A stretch of 50,303 nt of DNA. Origin: Pseudomonadota bacterium (GTDB taxonomy: Bacteria; Pseudomonadota; Gammaproteobacteria; Burkholderiales; Burkholderiaceae_B). Each line of letters opens with the position of its first letter. The first letter of the stretch is position 1. Positions 1 through 8,249 of this stretch are shown here, in pieces. The stretch lies in the NCBI GenBank assembly GCA_023387815.1, contig JAEWHK010000017.1, forward strand, positions 1-50,303, written 5' to 3'. Under the pieces are notes generated by a model. The model was not told where the DNA came from. It saw only the letters and a program-made list of their open reading frames with translations, and ran no database searches. Position numbers and translations under genes: made by a program.

Positions 1-129
1 CGCCAGATCATGGACATCGCCGAGAAATACAGTGACGGTCGCATTGTCAGCATGCTGGAAGGCGGCTACGCTCTATCGGCGCTCGGCCGCAGTGTCGAGG
101 CACATGTTCGGACACTGGCCGGATTGTAA
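1..129 (+). CDS. Histone deacetylase family protein, C-terminal end only
   Basis: The window opens inside a reading frame that runs from base 1 to a TAA at 127-129 (42 codons). Its end contains SMLEGGY followed by ALGRSVEAHVRTLAGL. The LEGGY segment near the C-terminus is typical of bacterial histone deacetylase / acetoin utilization (AcuC, acetylpolyamine amidohydrolase) proteins, where the tyrosine belongs to the active site. Such genes often sit upstream of etfBA in Burkholderiales, which supports the call. The catalytic domain lies outside the window, so the substrate cannot be judged. Confidence 0.75.
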   Translation, partial: RQIMDIAEKYSDGRIVSMLEGGYALSALGRSVEAHVRTLAGL

Positions 130-435
130 GGATACGTTATTCGCCAGGCGATAGGTTCGAAAGCCTGTTATTTGACGGCCACTTATTGGAAAGCGGTGTC
201 ATCCGGACATTGTACGGTCGGGAGCGGGATATCCGACGGTCAGTTATTCCGGAAAATGCAGCTTTATTCTGCTCCTCGGTACGGCTGATGCGGCCCGGTT
301 GTGCTCTGCAGAACAATCACAGCAAAATTCAAGGCATTGAAAGAATTAGTGAAATAGCCCGGGGCAAGCATGTAAAATAAATGGATTAGGTAATAAATCC
401 GGGGCGGCTGCCCCAACATTCTAGGAGATTGTTGG
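130..435. other. Intergenic region and etfB leader
   Basis: About 300 bases without a convincing gene. The only clear structure is a small hairpin GGGGC-GGCT-GCCCC at 401-414, ending nine bases before the AGGAG ribosome-binding site of etfB (423-427). It could affect etfB translation or be incidental. A TAAAAT at 373-378 could be a weak -10 element, but no good -35 was seen. A 64-codon frame at 186-380 has no protein-like features. Confidence 0.5.
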
Positions 436-1185
436 ATGAAGGTGTTGGTACCTGTAAAGCGCGTTGTTGACTACAACGTCAAAGTGCGCGTGAAGTCAGA
501 TCAGTCTGGTGTTGACATTGCAAATGTCAAAATGTCAATGAACCCGTTCGATGAAATCGCTGTCGAAGAAGCTACGCGACTCAAGGAAGCCGGTACCGCC
601 ACTGAAGTCATCGCTGTTTCTTGCGGTGTGGCGCAATGCCAGGAAACCCTGCGTACTGCAATGGCCATTGGTGCAGACCGCGCGGCCCTGGTTCAGACTG
701 ATGCAGAACTGCAGCCACTGGCCGTCGCCAAGCTGCTGAAGGCCGTTGCCGAGAAAGAGCAGGTGAACCTGGTTATCCTGGGTAAACAGGCCATTGACGA
801 TGACGCCAACCAAACCGGTCAGATGCTGGCTGCATTGCTGGGCTGGCCTCAGGCCACCTTCGCCAGCAAAGTGGTGATCGAAGGCGAAAACGCCAAGGTA
901 ACGCGTGAAGTTGACGGCGGTCTGGAAACAGTCTCTGTCAAACTGCCTGCCATCATTACGACTGACCTTCGTCTTAATGAGCCACGTTACGTGACGCTGC
1001 CAAACATCATGAAAGCCAAGAAGAAGCAGCTGGACACCCTCACACCTGAAGAACTGGGCGTAGACGTCACACCTCGCATCAAGACACTCAAAGTCAGCGA
1101 GCCGCCTTCACGCAAGGCCGGTATCAAAGTGGATGATGTGGCAGCTCTGGTAGATAAACTGAAGAACGAAGCGAAGGTGATTTGA
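436..1185 (+). CDS. etfB: Electron transfer flavoprotein beta subunit
   Basis: This 249-residue protein is the small subunit of the soluble heterodimeric electron transfer flavoprotein. EtfAB carries electrons from acyl-CoA and related dehydrogenases to ETF:ubiquinone oxidoreductase. The N-terminus MKVLVPVKRVVDYNVKVRV, the LGKQAIDDDANQTGQM segment (around 115-130) and the C-terminal region after RYVTLPNIMKAKKK are family hallmarks, and the length is normal. An AGGAG lies eight bases before the ATG. The etfA ATG follows one base after the stop, so the pair is one transcription and probably translation unit. No acyl-CoA dehydrogenase gene lies directly downstream. Confidence 0.97.
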   Translation: MKVLVPVKRVVDYNVKVRVKSDQSGVDIANVKMSMNPFDEIAVEEATRLKEAGTATEVIAVSCGVAQCQETLRTAMAIGADRAALVQTDAELQPLAVAKLLKAVAEKEQVNLVILGKQAIDDDANQTGQMLAALLGWPQATFASKVVIEGENAKVTREVDGGLETVSVKLPAIITTDLRLNEPRYVTLPNIMKAKKKQLDTLTPEELGVDVTPRIKTLKVSEPPSRKAGIKVDDVAALVDKLKNEAKVI

Positions 1186-1186
1186 T

Positions 1187-2116
1187 ATGACAACCCTGGT
1201 TATTGCAGAACATGACAACGAGCAGTTAAAACCTGCAACTCTGAACGCCGTGGCTGCTGCGCAGAAAATTGGTGGCGATATCCATATCCTGGTAGCCGGC
1301 AGTGGCGCTCAGGGCGTGGCAGATCAGGCAGCGAAAGCGGCTGGCGTGGCCAGCGTACTGCTTGCTGATGCAGAACATCTGAAAGACGGCCTAGCAGAAA
1401 ACGTGGCCGAGCAGGTACTGGCTGTGGCAGGCGATTACAGTCACATCGTATTTCCTGCTACTGCTTCAGGCAAAAACATTGCGCCGCGCGTCGCCGCGAA
1501 ACTGGACGTCGCCCAGATTTCCGATATCACAGGCGTGGAATCGGCCGACACTTTCGAGCGTCCCATCTATGCCGGTAACGCCATTGCCGTCGTGCAGTCT
1601 ACCGACGAGAAGAAAGTGATCACTGTACGTATCACGTCTTTTGATGCCGTTGCAGCAGAAGGTGGCAGCGCAGAAGTTAAAAAGCTGGAAGCCGTTGGTG
1701 ATTCAGGTCTGTCTTCTTTTGTCGGACGTGAAGTAGCCAAGAATGATCGCCCAGAACTGACGTCCGCATCGGTGGTGGTATCCGGTGGTCGCGGCATGGG
1801 TAGCGCCGAAAACTTCAAACTGCTGGAACCACTGGCAGACAAGCTGGGTGCGGCGCTCGGCGCGTCTCGTGCGGCAGTGGATGCAGGCTTTGCGCCCAAC
1901 GACTGGCAGGTTGGTCAGACGGGTAAAATCGTGGCACCACAACTGTATGTTGCCATTGGTATTTCCGGCGCCATTCAGCACCTGGCTGGCATGAAAGACT
2001 CCAAAGTCATTGTTGCCGTCAATAAAGACCCGGAAGCACCGATCTTTGGCGTGGCTGACTATGGTCTTGTAGCCGATCTGTTCACAGCCGTTCCTGAACT
2101 GGAAAAAGCCATCTGA
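1187..2116 (+). CDS. etfA: Electron transfer flavoprotein alpha subunit
   Basis: This 309-residue protein is the FAD-binding large subunit of electron transfer flavoprotein, partner of the adjacent EtfB. The C-terminal half carries the FAD signature: SGGRGMGSAENF (about 199-210), GASRAAVDAGFAPNDWQVGQTG and LYVAIGISGAIQHLAGMKDS. The N-terminal half is the pseudo-nucleotide-binding domain (MTTLVIAEHDN...). Length and motif order are typical. The ATG follows the etfB stop by one base. A strong hairpin 27 bases after the stop probably ends the transcript. Confidence 0.97.
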   Translation: MTTLVIAEHDNEQLKPATLNAVAAAQKIGGDIHILVAGSGAQGVADQAAKAAGVASVLLADAEHLKDGLAENVAEQVLAVAGDYSHIVFPATASGKNIAPRVAAKLDVAQISDITGVESADTFERPIYAGNAIAVVQSTDEKKVITVRITSFDAVAAEGGSAEVKKLEAVGDSGLSSFVGREVAKNDRPELTSASVVVSGGRGMGSAENFKLLEPLADKLGAALGASRAAVDAGFAPNDWQVGQTGKIVAPQLYVAIGISGAIQHLAGMKDSKVIVAVNKDPEAPIFGVADYGLVADLFTAVPELEKAI

Positions 2117-2142
2117 TTGCAGTTCGCTGCAAGGCTGTAAAA

Positions 2143-2190
2143 ATTTCACCCGCCATATCGACAGAACAAGGTCGGTACGGCGGGTGAAAT
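2143..2190. terminator. Bidirectional hairpin between etfA and loiP
   Basis: A perfect 12-bp inverted repeat, ATTTCACCCGCC at 2143-2154 and GGCGGGTGAAAT at 2179-2190, separated by 24 bases. It lies between the convergent ends of etfA (2116) and loiP (2223) and is flanked by short A and T stretches. It could stop transcription from both sides. There is no long T tract, so efficiency is uncertain. Confidence 0.6.
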
Positions 2191-2222
2191 GCTTTCTGAG
2201 CCTGGGTCTGACAGCCTGTTAT

Positions 2223-2954
2223 TTACATCGCCTCTATGCGATCGGCGCGTTTGCCGGAGTCGGGGTGGCTGGAGAAGATGCTCGCATTTCCCTGCGACAG
2301 CGATTCAAGCTTACGCAATGCCGAAACAGCCGCAGCTTTGTCTTTTCCCTGTTCTCTCAGAATTTTCAGGCCGAATGCGTCGGCAGCATATTCGTGGGAC
2401 TGCGAATATTGGGCATTGACCAAACCGTTGGCCAGAGCGCCGAGCTGACTGCCTGATATCGTGGACAGAATCGGTACGCCGCTTGCGGCACCGGCCTGTT
2501 GCGCGGCCAGCGTCAGCATGCTCGAACGCGCCTGTGCTTTGGAGTGGCCTTCAATCACATGGCCCACTTCGTGTCCAAGCACAAACAGCAATTCGTCATC
2601 CGTCATTTTGTCCATCAGTCCGGAGTACACGCGAATACTGCCGTTAGGCAGGGCAAACGCGTTGACTTCGGGATTCATATAGGCTTTGAATTGCAGCGGC
2701 ACACCCTGATAGCTGCTCAGATTGCGCGTGACCCGCGCCAGCCGTGTTGCATATTTGCTGCCGGGAGAGGCGATGGAATTTTCTGAGTCCAGTTTCTCTT
2801 GCGAGGCAACAGCCAGCTCGCGGATGTCAGCATCGGAAACCGTGGCAGCCTGAAAAAGCGACGAGGCCGCACCCGCCATGCCGGCAATATCCATATTTTG
2901 GCAGGCGGTCAGCGAACTGACGGCAATGGTAGCAAGAACGAATTTTTTGAACAT
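2223..2954 (-). CDS. loiP: M48 family metalloprotease lipoprotein, LoiP-like
   Basis: This is a 243-residue outer-membrane or periplasmic zinc protease. The N-terminus MFKKFVLATIAVSSLTACQNMD is a lipoprotein signal with lipobox LTAC (Cys 18). HEVGH (128-132) is the HExxH zinc site, and the glutamate in SHEYAADAF is the probable third ligand. The ACQNMD start and the VNAFALPNGSIRVYSGLMDKMTDDE stretch recall E. coli LoiP (YggG), a cell-envelope quality-control protease. The open frame extends 30 codons upstream, but the ATG at 2954 is chosen because AAGGA precedes it and it begins the signal peptide. It lies downstream of thrB and the BPSS1780-type gene in the same direction. Confidence 0.9.
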   Translation of the reverse strand: MFKKFVLATIAVSSLTACQNMDIAGMAGAASSLFQAATVSDADIRELAVASQEKLDSENSIASPGSKYATRLARVTRNLSSYQGVPLQFKAYMNPEVNAFALPNGSIRVYSGLMDKMTDDELLFVLGHEVGHVIEGHSKAQARSSMLTLAAQQAGAASGVPILSTISGSQLGALANGLVNAQYSQSHEYAADAFGLKILREQGKDKAAAVSALRKLESLSQGNASIFSSHPDSGKRADRIEAM

Positions 2955-3105
2955 ATTGGGTCCTTCTTTCCGGAATTTTCTGCGATTATAGGTATTTCTG
3001 CGGCTCTTGACCATTGGCAGCACTACGAACCTGCGGCCAGGCACAATGACAGACAGAAAGATCGAACCCTGGCGTTTGTCTACCTGTTATCTGGCGGCAG
3101 GCCGG

Positions 3106-3921
3106 TCAGACAACAGTTTCCCTTTCGGTGCCAAAGATGGCCGCGTAACTGGAATAAAAGCCGCAATAGATGGTGGCCACAATGACCATCAAGACGATCT
3201 GCATGACAAATGCAATAAAAAGGGCGGGTAGTCCAATCAACAGCAGCAGCGGCAGCACAACAAACTGCAGGAAAACAAACAACAGGAACCAGGTGAGAAA
3301 GTAGGTCAGGAACGCACCTTTGTTACGCCAGGAGGCGACAAAGGAATAGAAAATAGCCTTGCCTACAGTGAGACCTTCCCAGCCTATCAGCTGCGGTACG
3401 TGCCAGAACATCAGTGTGATAACGAAGAGCAGCAAGGCCCAGCAGGCCATCAGGATGATCAGGCCGATATCGGGCATGGACTCTGCAGGTACATCTGCGC
3501 CCGACTGAACGCTGAGGGCGAGGCTGCCGAGCTGATTCATTGTCTGTTCATCAAGCATGGGATACAGCAGAACCAGGCTCAGCAGAAGGATCATGGCGGC
3601 GTAAACAAAACCTGAAAATGCCAGTCGTGATATCGCTTTGGGTTTTTGCAGACTGGCGACCCAGGATTTGGGGTCGAGCTGGCTGAATCCTGCCGGTTTG
3701 CTGCGGATGTCCCGACATGCGCTGACAACAATCAGGCTGAATATTGGCATGGTAATGATGAAGAGGCCCACACCCAGCACCGGAATTTGCAGCAGGATCT
3801 GGCCGAGCATATTGATCAGAAAGAGCAGGGCCAGCAGCGCGAAGGGTTGCTTGCGGAAGATCTGGAAGGCATCTTTAAGCCATTGCCAGCCGGCGGAGGC
3901 GGGTAGGGTTGCTGCAATCAT
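3106..3921 (-). CDS. BPSS1780 family multi-pass membrane protein
   Basis: This 271-residue integral membrane protein has about six hydrophobic segments. The opening (SAGWQWLKDAFQIFRKQP, then FALLALLFLINMLG) and the SACRDIRSKP loop after the second hydrophobic stretch are typical of a betaproteobacterial membrane family named after Burkholderia BPSS1780. No catalytic motif is visible and the function is unknown. It starts six bases after thrB on the same strand, so the two are probably co-transcribed. This order is common in the family, but a functional link to threonine synthesis is not established. Confidence 0.85.
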   Translation of the reverse strand: MIAATLPASAGWQWLKDAFQIFRKQPFALLALLFLINMLGQILLQIPVLGVGLFIITMPIFSLIVVSACRDIRSKPAGFSQLDPKSWVASLQKPKAISRLAFSGFVYAAMILLLSLVLLYPMLDEQTMNQLGSLALSVQSGADVPAESMPDIGLIILMACWALLLFVITLMFWHVPQLIGWEGLTVGKAIFYSFVASWRNKGAFLTYFLTWFLLFVFLQFVVLPLLLLIGLPALFIAFVMQIVLMVIVATIYCGFYSSYAAIFGTERETVV

Positions 3922-3927
3922 AGGACC

Positions 3928-4896
3928 TCAGGGTAAGGGCGGAGCCGGTTGTTGAACTCGCAGTGTCAGGATGCGTTCAAAATGCGTAGGATCGTGAGGC
4001 TTGAGCGTTTGTGCCGGCCTGGGACGGAAGTAATCATTCAGTCGCGATGTCCAGAATCGCAGTGCTGCCGCGCGCAGGGCGGCAGGCCATAGCAGTTTTT
4101 CGTTTTCCGTGAACGGGCGCACCTGTGCATAGGCCGTGAGCCAGGCCTGAACCAGCCAGGGCTGCAGCTGTCCGGTAGTGCGTTCAATACACCAGTCATT
4201 GACGGCCACCGCCACGTCAAACAGCCAGGTGTCATGACCGGCGAAGTAAAAATCGATGATGCCGCCCATGCGCGGTTCGTCATAAGTGCCGTCAAAAAGG
4301 ACATTGTCGCGGAACAGATCGCAGTGGCACGCGCCGGCGGGCAGCGATTTCCACGCTTCACCTGACTGAACTTCACGCTGCTCCTGCAGGCTGGTTTGAA
4401 ACAGTTCGTTCTGGGTGTCTGTCAGAAACGGGCGAATCGCAGGATAGGTTTGCTCCCACCACTCGAGGCCGCGCAGATTGGGCTGGTACAACGCAAAATC
4501 TGCGGCCGCCAGATGCGCCTGCGCCTGAGTCTGGGCGGCGATCCGGCAGTGCTGTACGCCCGGATCGGATTCATAGCCGCCGGCCAGACGGTCAACAATG
4601 GCTGCCGGTTTCCCGTTGAGCGTTCCGATGCGTGCGCCATCCTTTCGTGTCTGAGGCATGGGTACTTTGACCTGCCTGCTGGCAAGGGCATGCATCAGCT
4701 CAATGTAGAAATTCAGCTGCTCGTGATTGAGCACTTCAAACAGGGTAAGAACGTATTCTCCCTGCGTGGTATTGAGAAAAAAATTGGTATTTTCAATGCC
4801 GGCGGTGATCCCGCGCAGGGAAACAAATTCGCCAAGATCATAGTCGCGCAGGAACTGAGCGGCTTCCTGATTGGTAACGGGAGTAAATACGGCCAT
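3928..4896 (-). CDS. thrB: Homoserine kinase, type II (aminoglycoside-phosphotransferase-like fold)
   Basis: This 322-residue cytoplasmic kinase phosphorylates L-homoserine to O-phosphohomoserine, the step before threonine synthase. It belongs to the ThrB form with a choline-kinase/APH fold, not the GHMP form of enterobacteria. Evidence: the N-terminus MAVFTPVTNQEAAQFLRDYD, GITAGIENTNFF, the Brenner motif AGACHCDLFRDNVLF, and the metal-binding GIIDFYFAGHDTWLFDVA. The length is normal. It begins a minus-strand cluster with the BPSS1780-type gene and loiP, and is divergent from the ClC gene. asd at 26212 supplies the same pathway. Confidence 0.95.
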   Translation of the reverse strand: MAVFTPVTNQEAAQFLRDYDLGEFVSLRGITAGIENTNFFLNTTQGEYVLTLFEVLNHEQLNFYIELMHALASRQVKVPMPQTRKDGARIGTLNGKPAAIVDRLAGGYESDPGVQHCRIAAQTQAQAHLAAADFALYQPNLRGLEWWEQTYPAIRPFLTDTQNELFQTSLQEQREVQSGEAWKSLPAGACHCDLFRDNVLFDGTYDEPRMGGIIDFYFAGHDTWLFDVAVAVNDWCIERTTGQLQPWLVQAWLTAYAQVRPFTENEKLLWPAALRAAALRFWTSRLNDYFRPRPAQTLKPHDPTHFERILTLRVQQPAPPLP

Positions 4897-5000
4897 GAGT
4901 GCAGAAGAGAAGAATTCAATGAATGCCGATCATTTTAGTTCAGGATCATGTCAATTACCCGGCCACATGCACTGAGTACAAAAGAATCACTGCCCGGTTT

Positions 5001-5009
5001 TGCTACAAT
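5001..5009 (+). promoter_or_regulatory. Candidate extended -10 promoter for the ClC gene
   Basis: TGCTACAAT (5001-5009) matches an extended -10 element, TGn-TACAAT, in the 179-base divergent region between thrB and the ClC gene. It lies 67 bases before the ClC start. No good -35 accompanies it, which extended -10 promoters tolerate. A small hairpin, CCCG-TTTCG-CGGG (5014-5026), follows directly. Confidence 0.4.
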
Positions 5010-5075
5010 GGAGCCCGTTTCGCGGGTTTGCCTGCCATCTGATGGCTACGCCCGCTCTTTCTCCGAGACCGCCCC

Positions 5076-6860
5076 ATGGCCCTGTTTTCTCCTTTCGAGG
5101 CACGCAATAAAATTACGCAGTTTGCCTGGCTGACAAACCGACCTGCGTTTTTTGTATGGGCCATTCTGGTAGGCATCGCGGCCGCGGGCATGACCATTCT
5201 GTTTCACATGGCTATACATTGGGGCCAGCTTCTGACCGGATCCGTTCCCGGTGAAATCGAAACCGTGGTCAGTCGCTGGACGCATACAGAGCGCATTCTT
5301 TTTCCCGCAGTGGGTGGCTTTATCGCCGGCACGCTGCTGTGGCTGTCGTCGAAAGTGCGCAAGGATATGAACTCGGACTACATGGAGGCCGTAGCACTGT
5401 CTGATGGGCGTCTCTCCCTTCGCCAGGGGGTATTGCGCGTGCTGTCCTCGCTATCGACAGTGGTCAGCGGTGGCTCCATTGGTCGCGAAGGGGCCATGGT
5501 GCACCTGGGCGCGCTGGTGGCCTCGGCCATTGGTCGTTTTCTGGCCTTCAATTCCAACGACATTCGCCTGCTGGTGGCCTGCGGTGCGGCAGCGGGGGTT
5601 TCCGCGGCATACAATGCGCCACTGGCGGCAGCTCTTTTCGTAGCAGAAATTGTGCTGGGTACCTTGTCAGTCACGACACTGGGACCGCTGATTATTTCGG
5701 CGGGGGTGGCCAATGTGACCATGCAGCTTACCGGCTATTATCGGATCACCTATGATGTCAAACCCATTTCCCTGTCGATAGACGCCACCTTGCTGCTGCT
5801 GGTGTTACTGGGCGTGCTGGCTGGCCTGCTTGCACCACTATTCCTGCGGTTTCTGGACATGATACGGCAGCTATTTCGCAAATCACGTCTGCCATTACCG
5901 TTAAGCCTGGCGGCGGGCGGAGCACTGCTGGGGCTGATACTGATTCTGGAGCCCGATGCTGCGGGTAACGGCTTCGGTCCGCTGGAGGATATGCTGACGC
6001 AATCCTGGACACTGCCGGCCGTGCTTTTTATGCTGGCCTACAAGGTGCTGGCCACAGGTGCAACCGTGGGCTCGGGAGCAACCGGGGGCGTGTTCACGCC
6101 GATGCTGATGGTGGGCGCAAGCGTCGGGCTGATCTTTTTTCAGATCCTTTCACTGCTTGTCCCGGAAATTTCAGGTCAGTCCTCGCTGTATATCCTGATC
6201 GGAATGGGCGCGTTTCTGGCTGCCGGTACACACGCACCGCTGATGGCCATCCTGATGATATTTGAAATGACGCACCGTATCGATCTGGTTCTGCCACTCA
6301 TGTTCGCCTGTGTTATTGCAAATGTGGTTAGCAGTCTATATAGTGCACCGGCCATGTATGGTGTTACGCTGACGCGCGAGCAGACGGCGCGCCTGCGGCG
6401 GCAGACGGAAAGTATGACGCTGCACGGCCTGGTGATTGATGCCCAGACCGTCCTGCGTCATGACCAGCCGCTTTCCGATGCTGTAACCATGTTCCAGGAT
6501 TTTGCGGTACGCTATATCTATATCGTGGATGAAAAAGACCAATATCTTGGCGTGCTCTCGAATCAGGAAGTCACCCGATGGTTGCTGTCGCAGTCATCGC
6601 TGACAACGCCGATATCGGAGCTGATGGTGGAGCCGCAGTTCATCCCGGTACTGCATCCTGATATGACACTTGGAGAAGGGCTGGAGCTGTTTTTGAGTTT
6701 TATGGGCGAACGTCTGCCCGTGTTGCAGTCAAAAGACGAGCCGTTGCTGCTGGGCGTTGTCCGCAAATCGGCCATTTTGCAGGAGCTGGAAAAACAGCGC
6801 GAGCTGCAGGATCGGCATCAGCCGCCACATATTGATTTTCGCATTTCCGGTGACAGGTAG
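5076..6860 (+). CDS. ClC family voltage-gated chloride channel/transporter with C-terminal CBS pair
   Basis: This 594-residue inner-membrane anion transport protein has a ClC core (about 20-440) and two CBS domains (about 450-575) that may sense nucleotides. Core signatures are GGSIGREGA (132-140), with E138 at the gating glutamate, YNAPLAAALFVAEI, and GSGATGGVFTPML for the anion site. Residue 192, where the E. coli antiporter ClcA has its internal proton glutamate (E203), is isoleucine after E191. A channel-like or proton-uncoupled protein is therefore possible (inference). It is divergent from thrB, and dusA follows after 12 bases in the same direction. Confidence 0.93.
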   Translation: MALFSPFEARNKITQFAWLTNRPAFFVWAILVGIAAAGMTILFHMAIHWGQLLTGSVPGEIETVVSRWTHTERILFPAVGGFIAGTLLWLSSKVRKDMNSDYMEAVALSDGRLSLRQGVLRVLSSLSTVVSGGSIGREGAMVHLGALVASAIGRFLAFNSNDIRLLVACGAAAGVSAAYNAPLAAALFVAEIVLGTLSVTTLGPLIISAGVANVTMQLTGYYRITYDVKPISLSIDATLLLLVLLGVLAGLLAPLFLRFLDMIRQLFRKSRLPLPLSLAAGGALLGLILILEPDAAGNGFGPLEDMLTQSWTLPAVLFMLAYKVLATGATVGSGATGGVFTPMLMVGASVGLIFFQILSLLVPEISGQSSLYILIGMGAFLAAGTHAPLMAILMIFEMTHRIDLVLPLMFACVIANVVSSLYSAPAMYGVTLTREQTARLRRQTESMTLHGLVIDAQTVLRHDQPLSDAVTMFQDFAVRYIYIVDEKDQYLGVLSNQEVTRWLLSQSSLTTPISELMVEPQFIPVLHPDMTLGEGLELFLSFMGERLPVLQSKDEPLLLGVVRKSAILQELEKQRELQDRHQPPHIDFRISGDR

Positions 6861-6872
6861 ACATGTCTGATA

Positions 6873-8021
6873 ATGATATCTGAACTGGCAGAAACAATGA
6901 CATCCGAAATAAAAGAAAAGATCACATCCGAAATACCTGTGAATCCTGATGACACGCAGCGTAGCCCGCTGATGTCGCCGGCTGAATTGTCAGTCCGACC
7001 AGCAGAAGCAGCGGCATTGGCTGGCGGACTGGATTACAGCGATAGTCAGGGCATACGGCCGTGGCAGTTCAGTGTTGCGCCGATGATAGACGTGACGGAC
7101 CGACACTGCCGTTATTTCCACCGTCTGCTGGCGCCCAATGCCTTGCTATATACCGAAATGATTACCACAGGCGCGCTTATCTATGGTGATGTGCCGCGCC
7201 ACCTGCAATTTAGCGAACAGGAGCATCCGGTGGCGCTGCAGCTGGGTGGCAGCGAACCCGATGCGCTCGCGCATTGTGCCAGACTCGGTGAAAGCTGGGG
7301 CTATGATGAAATCAATCTGAATTGCGGATGTCCGTCAGAGCGTGTGCAAAAAGGGGCTTTTGGCGCCTGCCTCATGGCCGAACCCGCACTGGTGGCCGAT
7401 TGCATCAAGGCCATGCAGGATGCGGTGAGTGTGCCGGTCACCGTCAAACACAGGCTCGGACTGGACTATGACGAGTCGTACGATTTCGTTCGTGATTTTG
7501 TGGGGCAGATTTACGACACGGGTTGTCGTGTATTCATAGCACATGCGCGTAACGCGGTCCTCAAGGGTTTGTCCCCCAGGGACAATCGTGAAATTCCTCC
7601 CTTGCGCTATGACGTTGTTGCGCAACTGAAGAACGATTTTCCGGATGCGCGCTTCATTCTGAATGGGGGGCTGAATCAGCCGGATCAGATCGTGACAACT
7701 GCGGCGACCTTTGACGGCGCCATGGTCGGACGGGTGGCCTGGCATGAGCCTTATGTGCTTCGAACAGTCAGTCAGCGTCTGTGGCCCGATACGCCGGTCG
7801 CGCAGGATGCTGAGGTTGTGCAGGCGATGATGCAATATGCAGAGAAGCAACTGCCACAGGGTGCGCCACTGCGGGCCGTCATCAAGCCGATGCTGGGGCT
7901 CTTTAACGGGCGCAAGGGGGCGCGTCAGTGGCGGCGCCATCTGTCTGATCCCGTACAGCTGGCCAGACAGGAGCCGGCCATTCTGATGGAAGCTCTTGCC
8001 TTTGTGGGCGACCAGGTTTGA
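6873..8021 (+). CDS. dusA: tRNA-dihydrouridine synthase A
   Basis: This 382-residue flavoenzyme reduces uridine to dihydrouridine in the tRNA D-loop (positions 20/20a in DusA). The core begins near residue 63 (RPWQFSVAPMIDVTDRHCRYF). It includes TEMITTGAL, the active-site region NLNCGCPSERVQKGAFGACLM, KHRLGLD, a HARNAVLKGLSPRDNR segment typical of DusA, and NGGL. About 60 residues before the core are not usual for DusA. They contain the DNA repeat ACATCCGAAATA at 6900-6911 and 6924-6935, encoding two TSEI units. The ATG at 6873 has no clear ribosome-binding site; starts at 6897 or 6972 are possible. It lies 12 bases after the ClC gene. Confidence 0.93.
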   Translation: MISELAETMTSEIKEKITSEIPVNPDDTQRSPLMSPAELSVRPAEAAALAGGLDYSDSQGIRPWQFSVAPMIDVTDRHCRYFHRLLAPNALLYTEMITTGALIYGDVPRHLQFSEQEHPVALQLGGSEPDALAHCARLGESWGYDEINLNCGCPSERVQKGAFGACLMAEPALVADCIKAMQDAVSVPVTVKHRLGLDYDESYDFVRDFVGQIYDTGCRVFIAHARNAVLKGLSPRDNREIPPLRYDVVAQLKNDFPDARFILNGGLNQPDQIVTTAATFDGAMVGRVAWHEPYVLRTVSQRLWPDTPVAQDAEVVQAMMQYAEKQLPQGAPLRAVIKPMLGLFNGRKGARQWRRHLSDPVQLARQEPAILMEALAFVGDQV

Positions 8022-8133
8022 CGAAATGCTATCGTGCAAAACCCACATCTTTACATTTTTATACATTATAAATTCATTTTATTAATCAAAGCCTTGTGCG
8101 ATTTTTCAAGCTTTTACATAAATTAGAAAGCGC

Positions 8134-8197
8134 TTGAAATATCCTGATTAATACTATATATTGTGTCTAACGAAAAATATAACACTATATATTGATC
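8134..8197 (+). promoter_or_regulatory. nrdA promoter overlapped by two NrdR boxes
   Basis: A candidate sigma-70 promoter has -35 TTGAAA (8134-8139), a 17-base spacer and -10 TATATT (8157-8162). Two near-palindromic 16-mers match the NrdR box consensus acaCwATATwGtgt: ATACTATATATTGTGT (8151-8166) and ACACTATATATTGATC (8182-8197). Their centres are 31 bp apart, three helical turns, the usual arrangement for NrdR pairs. The first box covers the -10 element, so NrdR with bound ATP/dATP should repress the operon. This is sequence matching plus known NrdR biology; binding is untested. Confidence 0.85.
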
Positions 8198-8199
8198 TG

Positions 8200-8219
8200 T
8201 CGGCCTGGCTCCAGGCCGA
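8200..8219 (+). promoter_or_regulatory. Hairpin in the nrdA leader
   Basis: TCGGCCTGG (8200-8208) and CCAGGCCGA (8211-8219) form a perfect inverted repeat with a two-base centre, so about eight pairs with a four-base loop in RNA. It lies just after the second NrdR box and 30 bases before the nrdA ATG. No T tract follows, so it is not an ordinary terminator. It may stabilise or tune the leader. Confidence 0.5.
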
Positions 8220-8249
8220 TCCGCCAACCATCATGCACATGGATAGTCA

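Noticed and set aside
2223..3044. Longer start for loiP at 3044
   Set aside because: The extra 30 residues are arginine-rich and would bury the lipoprotein signal; the start at 2954 has a good ribosome-binding site.
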